This document shows positions 17,959-26,682 of a stretch of DNA of 64,000 nucleotides, piece by piece. A program made the position numbers and the translations under genes. The notes under the pieces were generated by a model. It was not told the DNA's origin and did no database searches. It saw only the letters and a list, made by a program, of their open reading frames with translations. The first letter of the stretch is position 1, and each line of letters begins with the position of its first letter. Source of the DNA: Pseudobutyrivibrio ruminis HUN009 (GTDB taxonomy: Bacteria > Bacillota > Clostridia > Lachnospirales > Lachnospiraceae); NCBI RefSeq assembly GCF_000703005.1, contig NZ_JNLH01000002.1, positions 1 to 64,000 on the forward strand. Reading direction: 5' to 3'.

Positions 17959-18475
17959 GATTACGTACTTACAACTCTTTTTACTAATAACGATTATATG
18001 GATTATCACTCGTTTAGTTGTAGCTGCTAAAACAAAAGCATTTTCGATTAAACGAGAACTCCAACTGTTATTGGTTTACGTTTGCATCGTTGTTATATTT
18101 CGATTTGTGTATTTTGGATTTCATCTTGAGAATGGAAAGATACCAACGTTAAAGATAGGCTTTGGAGATGATATCCATGATATGATCAGTATCATTCCAT
18201 TCTACTTCCTTGTAGATCGATATGATGGCTGGAAGATGAATGTCATCGGTAATATCACGATGTTCATACCGGTTGGAATCGTGTGGCCGATTTGTTTTAA
18301 GCAACTCGATACGATTCGAAAAACTATATTCGCTGGTGCGGGCTTTACACTGTTCATCGAGTTGACTCAACTTGTTTGCATTGGACGACATACTGATATC
18401 GATGACTTAATTTTGAACACAATCGGTGTAGTACTTGGCGCGTGTATTGTGTTCTTGATTCGGAGGCACAAATGA
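17951..18475 (+). CDS. VanZ-like membrane protein
   Basis: This 174-residue protein has four to five membrane segments. The VanZ signature appears as DMISIIPFYFLVDRY, NVIGNITMFIPVGIVWP, FTLFIELTQLV and the closing DIDDLILNTIGVVLG. VanZ relatives affect teicoplanin resistance or envelope stress, but most have no proven role. It is translationally coupled to the flavodoxin-like gene, so a joint envelope or redox function is possible. Confidence 0.85.
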   Translation: MIEITYLQLFLLITIIWIITRLVVAAKTKAFSIKRELQLLLVYVCIVVIFRFVYFGFHLENGKIPTLKIGFGDDIHDMISIIPFYFLVDRYDGWKMNVIGNITMFIPVGIVWPICFKQLDTIRKTIFAGAGFTLFIELTQLVCIGRHTDIDDLILNTIGVVLGACIVFLIRRHK

Positions 18476-18548
18476 AAGAAGTGTTGAGAGAATTTGACTA
18501 GTAAATTGGGCTTTGTTGGATAGTTTAGCTACATTAGGAGGGACATCA

Positions 18549-18641
18549 ATGGAACAGAAAATAATATTGGAAACAGACCGTTTGTTTCTTAGGGAAATGA
18601 ATAAGGATGATTTTGATGCATTATATAAGGAGCTAGTTTAG
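18549..18641 (+). pseudogene. Truncated GNAT acetyltransferase (N-terminal 30 residues)
   Basis: With a GGAGGG ribosome site, the ORF reads MEQKIILETDRLFLREMNKD and then DDFDALYKELV, the exact opening of RimJ/RimL-type acetyltransferases, but stops after 30 codons inside a terminator hairpin. The remaining about 140 residues are absent, consistent with deletion next to the recombinase gene that follows. It lies in a 401-base stretch (18476-18876) with no other gene. Confidence 0.7.
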
Positions 18642-18653
18642 CTCCTTTATTTA
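18627..18653 (+). terminator. Intrinsic terminator fused to the truncated GNAT
   Basis: AAGGAGCT (18627-18634) pairs perfectly with AGCTCCTT (18640-18647) around AGTTT, followed by TATTTATG. Its loop supplies the stop codon of the GNAT fragment. Confidence 0.75.
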
Positions 18654-18876
18654 TGCATATTATTTCCAGAACTAAATGTAACAGTAATGTATGTTTTGCT
18701 TTTACCTCTATAATGTTGCATTAACTTCAAGAAATTTGCATTTACATTAAAAATTTATGAAAAATTTACGTTTATTGTATATTTTGTATATATTTTCGTG
18801 CTTGTTTGTACTTCTCGGAAAAAGAGATATTTAACCGATAGATATATATTCATCTTCCTCGTCAATTCCTCTACTC

Positions 18877-19908
18877 ATGAGTAACGAATATCGCAACGAA
18901 CAAGACATTAGAAATAACACAAAGATAAATGAGCTCTTAAATGGAATGCCGGAGTTCTTAGAGGATTTTCATACCCACTTGGATTCAAGAAATCGTTCTA
19001 CAAACACAATCCTCGGGTATATGTATGAGATAAATGTATTCCTAAGATTCATGGCAGTAGCTCTAAAAAAAGAAAATGTCAAAGATATCCAGGTTACTGA
19101 TTTGGATAAAATCAGAATGACCCAGATTGAAAAATACATTGCTGAATCTGAGGATGGGATCAAGCTTAGTGAAACTGCACGCCGCAGAAAGCTTTCTGTG
19201 CTTAAGACCATGTATAAGTATTACCTGGCTATTGGTGCAATCAAAAATAATCCAACACTTCTTGTGGAAGGACCAAAACTTCATGAAAGAGACGTGGTAA
19301 AGCTCAGCGATTCAGAGGTTTCTGCCTTATTAAATTGTATACAAAATCAGGATAAAATTTCAGAACATGCCAAGGCTTACAATAAACGCATGGTTGATAG
19401 AGATATGGCCATCATCATGGTGTTGCTTGGCACTGGTATGCGTGTTTCAGAGCTTGTTGGACTTAATCTTTCAGATATTGATACTACCGAAGAGCACAAA
19501 GTATATTTCAGTATTATCAGAAAAGGTGGAGATTATGATAAGGTACGTGTAATCACTCCTGTATATAATGCCGTGGCTGATTACATAGAGTTTTCCCGCC
19601 CACTACTACTCTCTTCGACTAATGAGAATGCCCTGTTTATTTCAACCCAGGGCAAAAGAATATCCGTAAATGCGGTACAAAAAATGCTTAAGAAATATTG
19701 TAAGGCTGCCGGCCTTTCTGATAAATACTCTCCTCACAAGATGAGAGCTACTTTTGCTACCAAAGTCTACGCAGAAACAAAGGACATCTATGCAATCAAA
19801 GATGCCCTTCATCATAGCAATATTGATACTTCCAAGCATTATATTTCAGACAAGGAAGCTAGAATTGATGCCGCAGCGGAGGCGGCTAGTACATTCTTTA
19901 ACCTTTAG
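18877..19908 (+). CDS. Tyrosine site-specific recombinase
   Basis: This 343-residue protein has an N-terminal core-binding domain (residues 22-120) and a catalytic domain with all key residues: R189 (GTGMRVSE), K216 (IIRKGG), H287 and R290 (SPHKMRATF), H312/H313 (ALHHSN) and Tyr322 (TSKHY). It cuts and rejoins DNA at specific sites. The size and layout fit XerC/XerD-like and ICE recombinases. It points toward the minus-strand GTPase/ATPase operon and ends 50 bases from it. No paired att repeats could be found by eye, so it may belong to a mobile island or to an invertible element. Confidence 0.9.
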   Translation: MSNEYRNEQDIRNNTKINELLNGMPEFLEDFHTHLDSRNRSTNTILGYMYEINVFLRFMAVALKKENVKDIQVTDLDKIRMTQIEKYIAESEDGIKLSETARRRKLSVLKTMYKYYLAIGAIKNNPTLLVEGPKLHERDVVKLSDSEVSALLNCIQNQDKISEHAKAYNKRMVDRDMAIIMVLLGTGMRVSELVGLNLSDIDTTEEHKVYFSIIRKGGDYDKVRVITPVYNAVADYIEFSRPLLLSSTNENALFISTQGKRISVNAVQKMLKKYCKAAGLSDKYSPHKMRATFATKVYAETKDIYAIKDALHHSNIDTSKHYISDKEARIDAAAEAASTFFNL

Positions 19909-19958
19909 ATAATGTACTAATCTAATAAGTTAATATATAAAATAATCTCTATATGTTA

Positions 19959-20969
19959 CTATCTCATTTGGTGTATATAATAATCTTCGCAGCTTGAATA
20001 AATATTTTCCATATAAGAAATAGATTTTTTTATTTTTTTTATATCTTTCTTTAACATAGAATCATCTATATTCATTTCGCAATAGTTTTTTAATTCAGAA
20101 ATCTTCTCTTGGTATAATCCTAGTATCTTACTAGCTGCTTTCTTATCATAATCAACACCCATATAGATACAGATAAAAGCAGTATAAAATTTTACACTGT
20201 CATGAAGTATAAATTGTGGAGAGGAAATAAGAGCTTTGCCGAGCTTATCTCCTGCTGTAAATCCTAGTATACTACCTCCTCCTACAATAACAGCTGTGCC
20301 TCCAGCCATACCAGCACCACCTGTTGCTAATGCTCCACCACCTAATAATGCTAAGCAAGCATTAGTTAATGCCGCACCATACAAACCTGCAAAATGAGAT
20401 CCAACTAAAGCTACGGCAATTGGCCCAGCAAAAGAAAAGCATAGCGCGCCCACTACAGTAGCAAGGGCAATTGCCGGCAATAATTTACCAACTAATCTTT
20501 TTTCACCCGCTATCTCTTTTATTGCATAAGAATATGTATCTGTAATACTATCGATATATGACTCATTTATTATGCTTTCAGCGGCTACAAATTTTTTAAG
20601 AATATCTAGATGATTTTTAAATCTAAGTGATTTATATTTCTTGATATTCTCATCTATTGGTGAATAAGCACTAAATAATGTAGCTTCCAGCAATACGAGA
20701 TAATACCATGTCAGTCGATTGTTGTTTTCTTTTTCAAATTTTACTTGTTCATGAATATCATAGAGACCATATAGTGATACTATAGAATTATCTAGGGAAT
20801 TCAAATAAGCTATTATTCCTTTTTCCCACTCATTTAGCCATTCTCTTTTTAGTTTTTTTTGATTTTGTCCTGAATCATTTATATCAACTTCAACAAGATA
20901 CTTATCAATAGAAAACAGTATTTTCGTTTGATTTACTGATAATCCAAATAAATCTAAGTCAATACTCAT
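19959..20969 (-). CDS. Membrane protein with glycine-zipper region (last gene of the effector operon)
   Basis: This 336-residue protein has helical ends and a long hydrophobic, Gly/Ala-rich centre at residues 161-240 (LLPAIALATVVGALCFSFAG, then LLGGGALATGGAGMAGGTAV). Glycine-zipper segments of this kind occur in pore formers and in toxin-delivery or membrane-perturbing proteins. The N-terminal 150 residues are not recognised. It lies 15 bases after the 96-residue gene, at the end of the operon that starts at 29460. It may be a membrane-acting effector, an immunity protein or a pore; I cannot choose among these. Confidence 0.7.
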   Translation of the reverse strand: MSIDLDLFGLSVNQTKILFSIDKYLVEVDINDSGQNQKKLKREWLNEWEKGIIAYLNSLDNSIVSLYGLYDIHEQVKFEKENNNRLTWYYLVLLEATLFSAYSPIDENIKKYKSLRFKNHLDILKKFVAAESIINESYIDSITDTYSYAIKEIAGEKRLVGKLLPAIALATVVGALCFSFAGPIAVALVGSHFAGLYGAALTNACLALLGGGALATGGAGMAGGTAVIVGGGSILGFTAGDKLGKALISSPQFILHDSVKFYTAFICIYMGVDYDKKAASKILGLYQEKISELKNYCEMNIDDSMLKKDIKKIKKSISYMENIYSSCEDYYIHQMR

Positions 20970-20984
20970 ATGTATATCTCCATT

Positions 20985-21275
20985 TTATAGTATAACGCAG
21001 CCATCATTAATTAATTTCTTTGCATTTAAAGGATTATTTCTCAAATCTATGAGCATCATAAAAGCCCCCTCACCTGCAACATTGGGAGAAATTTTAGCAA
21101 TTTTCGATGCGGTATATCCTTCAACTATTACCTGATCAATATATTTTTTAGTTGATATCCATTCTTCAAATTCTTTGCATATATCAGGATGCTTTTCTAA
21201 TCTTTTCATTTTCTGCTCAATGAGAAATGGCTTTACATGTGCTTTTTCATAATATTCTTTTACTATTTCACTCAT
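20985..21275 (-). CDS. Small protein, candidate immunity or accessory protein
   Basis: This 96-residue protein overlaps the preceding metallopeptidase-like gene by 4 bases (ATGA), the usual arrangement of toxin and immunity genes. It is helical: VEGYTASKIAKISPNVAGEG, followed by AFMMLIDLRNNP near the end. The family is not named. By position it could neutralise the protein encoded just upstream; that is inference. Confidence 0.65.
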   Translation of the reverse strand: MSEIVKEYYEKAHVKPFLIEQKMKRLEKHPDICKEFEEWISTKKYIDQVIVEGYTASKIAKISPNVAGEGAFMMLIDLRNNPLNAKKLINDGCVIL

Positions 21276-21949
21276 GTCATCATCGCCCCTTCCCTATTAA
21301 ATAAATTAGAAAATGCTCTAGCCTCTGCTTCGACGAACTGGCAAGCATAATCTGTATATAAAATACACTCCCCATCATCGTTAAACATCGGTGATATGTA
21401 ATTAGCTAGATTTATTCTATATAGAAAATCCTCATAATTCTGTGGTGATTCAGCCCGTAGGTGCTGATATGCATGTCTTAGTTCATGCGCAGTAGTCTTT
21501 ACCAACTGCTGCGGATCATCCAACAGACATTCATTTAAACCAAGAACATTAAAACTGTCATAATAAACACCTCTGTTTCCAGGATCATCCTCATAGTATA
21601 GAACTTCCGGGATATCCTCCAGGCCTAACTTTTCTGATATAGTATCAACCAGTTCATTTACAAGGTTAATTTTCTCATCTGTAGTAAACTCATTCCAAGT
21701 ATCAAGTTCAAAATTATCAAGAAGCTCATTCATATCGGTAATATCAAAATCATCGAACGTGAACTCATCTTCATAATAATCAAGAATATCTATTATTGAT
21801 ATGTCTTTGGGTTCATAAAACATTTCATCCCAAAAAGTCTTAGCGTCTTCTACAGATATTCCAGAATCAAACCTAGGAATTTCTTTGTTAAGTACATCAC
21901 TTTTATTCAGTTCTGATGTATTACTGCTTATCTCACCGAATTTAAACAT
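21272..21949 (-). CDS. HExxH metallopeptidase-like effector with shared leader
   Basis: This 225-residue protein has a zincin core HELRHAYQ at residues 155-162 (His155, Glu156, His159) and a likely third ligand Glu in FVEAEARAF about 40 residues later. Residues 28-44 (DSGISVEDAKTFWDEMF) match DNGMTVEDARSFWDNEL at the same positions of the HNH toxin two genes upstream. Between leader and peptidase lies an acidic linker (residues 46-100). There is no signal peptide. It is likely a toxic protease-type effector delivered or docked through the shared leader; protease activity is inferred from the motif. Confidence 0.72.
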   Translation of the reverse strand: MFKFGEISSNTSELNKSDVLNKEIPRFDSGISVEDAKTFWDEMFYEPKDISIIDILDYYEDEFTFDDFDITDMNELLDNFELDTWNEFTTDEKINLVNELVDTISEKLGLEDIPEVLYYEDDPGNRGVYYDSFNVLGLNECLLDDPQQLVKTTAHELRHAYQHLRAESPQNYEDFLYRINLANYISPMFNDDGECILYTDYACQFVEAEARAFSNLFNREGAMMT

Positions 21950-21958
21950 ACCATCACC

Positions 21959-22333
21959 TTACAAAACAATATCCTGTGCACCTATTTTCTTGAACTTTTC
22001 ATTTTCAAAAACGACAGCCAATCCATGCTCTTCGTCAAACTTGAAATTGCAAATAAGCCCTACCACTCTATTCTTTGCTTTAGGAACTACGATTGCCTTT
22101 GGGATAACATATTTAAAGATATTATCAACCTTATCAATTCCATTTTCCTTAAGTCCGTTAGCCAAAATATATTTTTCAACCTCATTCTGAGCAGTACCTA
22201 TCATATCTGTATTAGCCTCGAATTTTGCAACAGCTTCTTTTTGCACATCTGTAGGCTCTTTGCCTTTAAAAGTCTTAACAGACATTGGAAGATCAAAATT
22301 TCTACCCCAAATATTTAGCTTTATTTTACTCAT
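21959..22333 (-). CDS. DUF6985-like immunity protein
   Basis: This 124-residue protein starts at 22333. Its ATG overlaps the toxin stop by 8 bases and has GGAGGTGA inside the toxin's last codons; a longer frame from 22417 has no support. The sequence MSKIKLNIWGRNFDLP ... NIFKYVIPKAIVVPK ... LICNFKFDEEHGLAVVFEN ... IGAQDIVL follows the DUF6985 pattern, which occurs beside polymorphic toxins. It is likely to bind and block the HNH toxin encoded immediately upstream. Cytoplasmic; no membrane segment. Confidence 0.75.
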   Translation of the reverse strand: MSKIKLNIWGRNFDLPMSVKTFKGKEPTDVQKEAVAKFEANTDMIGTAQNEVEKYILANGLKENGIDKVDNIFKYVIPKAIVVPKAKNRVVGLICNFKFDEEHGLAVVFENEKFKKIGAQDIVL

Positions 22334-23036
22334 CAAACTCACCTCCAGCATTAACAGCATCTCTCGCTTTGCACTCTGCGACTCCACCTGAATGCGTACA
22401 ATAATTATGTATTTCATATGGCACTAAATCCATTGTCTTCGTATCACATCTTTCGTGCCATGTAAAATGGTGTTCTAGATTATTTCGATAATCATAGACA
22501 TCTTCAGCTGTCCAATCTGTTCTACCATCCCTATTTTGTTCATTCCACAACTGAGCAGCTTTTTCGTCCGCCTTAGAAAAGTTACCTAATTGTTCATCAC
22601 CATTTGCATCAATATAATCCCAACGATGTTCATCCATGTCTTCAATTTGAACAGTTGCTTCTGAACATTTTGAAAAGTCTGGCTCAAGATTTTTGTATTC
22701 AATACCATCGAGCTTATACTCTGCTAATTTATCTTTACATTCCTTACCAACATCATCCGAAGGAACAAACTTTGATTCCCCCCTTTGACCTTCCCATTGT
22801 CCTTTCGTCTCACTCACAGGAACACAACTAAGTCTGTCTTCATAGGATTTATACTTTCCCCCAAATTCTCCGGCATCAGAGGTTTCTTGGTTGTCAAGGT
22901 CTTTTAACTCATTGTCCCAGAAGCTTCTTGCATCTTCAACTGTCATACCATTATCAGGCTGTATATTTCTAAAATTCTCTGGGACTTTTGATGTAAGCTC
23001 GTTAATAGGAACATCTGACGACTTTATTTCATGCAT
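22326..23036 (-). CDS. HNH-superfamily toxin nuclease with shared N-terminal leader
   Basis: In this 236-residue protein, residues 28-44 form the leader motif shared with the metallopeptidase-like protein. A toxin body follows with a typical SKFVPSDD ... LDGIEYKNLEPDFS ... ATVQIEDM region and a C-terminal nuclease motif at 188-218 (HHFTWHERCDTKTMDLVP, then IHNYCTHSGG). This is the pattern of WHH/LHH-type HNH/Endo VII nucleases of polymorphic toxins. The leader is unusual: no LXG, MuF or signal sequence is present. It starts in the TAATG overlap with the ATPase gene, so it is coupled to it. Likely target: DNA (inferred). Confidence 0.8.
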   Translation of the reverse strand: MHEIKSSDVPINELTSKVPENFRNIQPDNGMTVEDARSFWDNELKDLDNQETSDAGEFGGKYKSYEDRLSCVPVSETKGQWEGQRGESKFVPSDDVGKECKDKLAEYKLDGIEYKNLEPDFSKCSEATVQIEDMDEHRWDYIDANGDEQLGNFSKADEKAAQLWNEQNRDGRTDWTAEDVYDYRNNLEHHFTWHERCDTKTMDLVPYEIHNYCTHSGGVAECKARDAVNAGGEFDE

Positions 23037-26000
23037 TAAAATACCCCTCCTTCGTTCTTATACATCTCTGTGAATTTACAGAACACACTGCCATATGCAG
23101 AATCTCTTAAGCTCTGCTCATAAAGAATCAACCCAAGTGCAATATCAATTTGTTTCTTAGAATACTCTTTTGGTGTAGGATTAAGATTCTCAACGACCTT
23201 TCTTGACCATTCCACAATATCATTGCACTGCTTAGCTTCAAGAATTGCTTCCTCTGCAGACATGAAGTCAAATATCAGCTTGCGAAGTTTCTCCAAAGCA
23301 TCCTCGCCTTCATCAGTAAGATAATCCATGAAGTCACGCTTTACATGGGTCTCCAACTTGGATCTGATAATTCTACTCTTCAAAGCACGGAGGTCTGCCT
23401 TGTTGCCTTTTCTGCAAAGTTCCTTGTCCATGATGCAATCCAGCAAAGATTTTTCAATATGTTCTCTGCTTGGAACTACGTCATCATCGCTAGGAATGTA
23501 TTTGTAAGGTTCTTCAGGAACATTGAATAGATCTACCTTACAAAGTACCGGTTGGATCCATTCGTTCTGATATACTGCAGCCACGCCACATGGAAGCTTA
23601 GCAATCTCTGTGATCTGGTCCTCATTAAGATTAGCTGCTCTACCAACCAGTTCTCTATCTGCCTGATCCGGCAATCTGAGAATAATCTTTGTGTTGGTAT
23701 TTCTGATTACAGACATATCCATAAGTCCAGGTGCCTGATCTGCGATAATAAAACCTTCGCCATAAGTTCTCATCTCTGCGATAGCATTTGAAAGCATTTC
23801 TACACTCTTGCCTAGAAGGTTATTCCCCTCTGCGGATTGATCTGAAGATGTCCTTCTCAGAAGATTATGAGCTTCTTCAAGAACTGTAAGGTGCTTAAGC
23901 TCAGAGTTCATACTATCTGCATTAGACAAGCGATATTCCTGAAGCTTCAGAACCATCATTCCCATTATCAAAGACTTTGTTTCACTTGAGCCTACACGGC
24001 TAAGGTCAACAATCACATTCTCATCAAACAGCTTGCTATCAGCGATTTCATCAGCAACAAAAATCATTCCGTTAATACCGTTGCAGAGTGATTCAAGTCT
24101 GGTAAGAAGTGATCCTTTATATGCGCCCTTGTTCTCTGCATCATATTCGCTGCTATCAATCTTTTCTTTTACGTTTCTGGCAACGTCCTCAAATGAAGGA
24201 TATAAATCCTCTCCATATTTGTTTGTGGATTTAACTAGATCCCAACCGCTATCAACATAAGACTGCTCTATTGCACTCTTTAATACAGCCGGCATAGCTG
24301 CATACATAGGCCAGCAAACATTAAAGATTTCTACGAGTCTGTCTAAGTGCTCAAGCACATGTATATTCTTAGGAAAGCTGAACGGATTGATTCTAAGCAA
24401 TGGACTAATCAACGGATTAGTTCCATATACTGAAACATCCTTTCTTCCTCCAAAGACGTTTTTATATTCACCCTTTGCAGGTTCTACTACTAAGAAATTA
24501 ACACCTTTCTTGCGAGCCTTCTCCAGCATATGATAAACAGTGTTACTCTTACCGGAACCAGTCGAACCGGTGATAAATGTATGCGAAGCCAGAGATTTCT
24601 TTGAAAGACTTACAGTATTCTTTTCAGGATGATTCATATGGAAGATGCTTCCAAGCTTAATCTCATCCTCTTTAGAATCCTGCTCATCATATGTAATGAC
24701 ATTTCTACCAAACTCCACGCACTCAATAACCGGCAATCCTGCAATTGACTTCTGAGGGAAGTTTAGAGAATAAGCAAGCTCTTTACCTGAAAGGCATGTT
24801 GTGGCTGTAACAATCGGAGGATATACGATAAACTCAGTTTCCTCATCAACTTCTACCTGTACAACACCATCCTCTACTTTACCTACTACTGCAGGGTTCA
24901 ATCCGAATACTGGATGACGAAGCATCTTAATATAGTTGCTGATTTCCTTTGCCTGGCCTGCTTCATCTTCAACGTTTCCGCGCCATGTATTAATCGCAGA
25001 CTTTGACATATAAGACTCTTCACCAAGAGTTAATGCCAAATATGAATGTGCTACGTTGCTTGCAACATTAGCATCTTCGCTGAGGACATAGGCAGCAAAG
25101 TCCCACATGCCAAGAGCTGTGCTCTGCTCATATCTCTTCATCTGCTCTGTCAAAAGTTCAAGGGCATGCTCTACATTATAATTTGTAAAACTCTGCGTAA
25201 TGCCTTCGTTCTTTCCCAGCATTGCTGTTGTGGTAGATGATCTGGCAAAATTAGCTCCAATATTGCCACCTAAATTAACTGCTTTAGATACACCAGAAGT
25301 TTTAGCCATAGCTGTTGTAACTGCTTTTCCTAATGTATTTGCAACAGCAGTTCCAGTCGTCTTCCCTATTGTTTGTCCTACAGTATTAGTCAACCCTTTC
25401 GTAATAGTGTCCTGAGCTGTTTTTCCCAGTGCTTGAGCATTACTAGTGTTCCAACCATGACTATAACTTGTCCCAACTGTTTCACTTAGTCCACCTCCAG
25501 CAGTAACTGTTGCTCCCGCTGGTAAGATTCCACCACCTGCAGTTGCACTTGCAGAGGCAAATTGCGATGCTGTTATTGATCCATTTGTTCCTTTACTTTC
25601 TTGAGTCCCCTCTGTATGAGTAGTTGTAGTATTTGTACCGTCAGAGTGAGCTGAACTAGAATTTTCAGCGGTAGATGTAGTCTTTGACGAACTATCACTA
25701 TTTGATTCTGTATTAGTAGATGATTCATTTTCTGTTGTACTATCAGTATCTGTTACAGCACTATTAGTACCATTTTGGATGCCTGCACTTGCTCCAACAT
25801 TAACGCCAACAGTTGCTGATGAACTAAAGCTCTCATTTTCTGTACGTTGGAAACTCGTCTGCCATGAAGCATAAGGCTTTAGTCCTGAATAAAACTCTCC
25901 AAGCTTAAGCTTTCTATCCTCCACATCCAAAATTGGTGTTGCAAGAAGAATTATTGTATATTCTTTCTTGTTGGAATCCGGAATAATACCATCAATAAGC

Positions 26001-26662
26001 TTCTCTATGGTCTGACTAATAAACTTCTCAGATTTTTCTGTAGGAATATTGGATGCCATTGATACAGAATAATTCTTGTCATCTCTGAAACACGGAAGGA
26101 CTCCTGCCCCATCTTCATCAGCCCATTCAGCACCAGGGAAATTGCCTCTAATTGCTTCCACAATCTGGTCTTTGTAATTATCAACCTCTGTACTACTTGT
26201 TGCGTTTTTACTATTAACAACAGCAAGGTATACATTGGTCTTACTTTGTTTACGATCAAACACTAATGCAATATTACAATCCTCATTAGAAAGCACTGCA
26301 TATACATTTACAAGCTTTTCCAGATTATTTTCCTTCTTATCAGTAACCCACTTTGTGATATTGATGTATCTGATATTATGACCGTCATCAAAACTTTTTC
26401 CATACTCAGCTTCATTTTGAAGTGGTAAATACAGATCTTTTATTTGTGGCAAGTATGCATTAAATATCTCAACACTACTTGCTGCCATTAATCGCTCTGT
26501 CTGTTCTCTGGCAGTCGGATCATTTGGATTTGGCATCTCTAACAGATACTTTTCACGTAGTAATTGGACATTCTCCACTTGTGCTGGACTCAGTGCTGAT
26601 AATCCCGCAACCTTATCGCCGGCTTTTCCTCCAATTTTCTTAACTACATTCTTAATACCCAT
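23036..26662 (-). CDS. HerA/FtsK-superfamily ATPase with Ser/Thr/Gly-rich insert
   Basis: This is a 1208-residue protein. Residues 1-265 form an unknown globular part. Residues 270-490 are low-complexity Ser/Thr/Asn then Gly/Ala/Thr (for example STNTESNSDSSSKTTSTA). A HerA-like motor occupies about 620-1045, with Walker A GSTGSGKSNT (699-708), Walker B LTVLEEAHNLL (925-935) and the conserved IIADQAPGLMD ... TKIILRLPDQADRE segments. A helical tail follows. HerA-type motors pump DNA or protein through ring channels. The gene is one stop-start overlap before the toxin and 20 bases after the dynamin-like GTPase. The insert could be a flexible or filamentous delivery element; that is inference. 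Confidence 0.85.
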   Translation of the reverse strand: MGIKNVVKKIGGKAGDKVAGLSALSPAQVENVQLLREKYLLEMPNPNDPTAREQTERLMAASSVEIFNAYLPQIKDLYLPLQNEAEYGKSFDDGHNIRYINITKWVTDKKENNLEKLVNVYAVLSNEDCNIALVFDRKQSKTNVYLAVVNSKNATSSTEVDNYKDQIVEAIRGNFPGAEWADEDGAGVLPCFRDDKNYSVSMASNIPTEKSEKFISQTIEKLIDGIIPDSNKKEYTIILLATPILDVEDRKLKLGEFYSGLKPYASWQTSFQRTENESFSSSATVGVNVGASAGIQNGTNSAVTDTDSTTENESSTNTESNSDSSSKTTSTAENSSSAHSDGTNTTTTHTEGTQESKGTNGSITASQFASASATAGGGILPAGATVTAGGGLSETVGTSYSHGWNTSNAQALGKTAQDTITKGLTNTVGQTIGKTTGTAVANTLGKAVTTAMAKTSGVSKAVNLGGNIGANFARSSTTTAMLGKNEGITQSFTNYNVEHALELLTEQMKRYEQSTALGMWDFAAYVLSEDANVASNVAHSYLALTLGEESYMSKSAINTWRGNVEDEAGQAKEISNYIKMLRHPVFGLNPAVVGKVEDGVVQVEVDEETEFIVYPPIVTATTCLSGKELAYSLNFPQKSIAGLPVIECVEFGRNVITYDEQDSKEDEIKLGSIFHMNHPEKNTVSLSKKSLASHTFITGSTGSGKSNTVYHMLEKARKKGVNFLVVEPAKGEYKNVFGGRKDVSVYGTNPLISPLLRINPFSFPKNIHVLEHLDRLVEIFNVCWPMYAAMPAVLKSAIEQSYVDSGWDLVKSTNKYGEDLYPSFEDVARNVKEKIDSSEYDAENKGAYKGSLLTRLESLCNGINGMIFVADEIADSKLFDENVIVDLSRVGSSETKSLIMGMMVLKLQEYRLSNADSMNSELKHLTVLEEAHNLLRRTSSDQSAEGNNLLGKSVEMLSNAIAEMRTYGEGFIIADQAPGLMDMSVIRNTNTKIILRLPDQADRELVGRAANLNEDQITEIAKLPCGVAAVYQNEWIQPVLCKVDLFNVPEEPYKYIPSDDDVVPSREHIEKSLLDCIMDKELCRKGNKADLRALKSRIIRSKLETHVKRDFMDYLTDEGEDALEKLRKLIFDFMSAEEAILEAKQCNDIVEWSRKVVENLNPTPKEYSKKQIDIALGLILYEQSLRDSAYGSVFCKFTEMYKNEGGVF

Positions 26663-26682
26663 TTACCTTCCCTCACTTTCAA

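Noticed and set aside
18642..19958. Attachment sites (att repeats) around the recombinase
   Set aside because: I found no convincing direct repeat pair flanking the recombinase or the GTPase/HerA operon by eye; a computed repeat search is needed.
22334..22417. N-terminal extension of the immunity gene to 22417
   Set aside because: The added 28 residues lie inside the toxin gene and have no ribosome site, whereas ATG 22333 has GGAGGTGA directly upstream and gives the family-typical start.
25200..25415. Hydrophobic plus-strand frame opposite the HerA-type ATPase
   Set aside because: It is the complement of the Gly/Ala/Thr-rich insert, whose codons give an artificial Ala/Val/Pro-rich reverse frame; no ribosome site.
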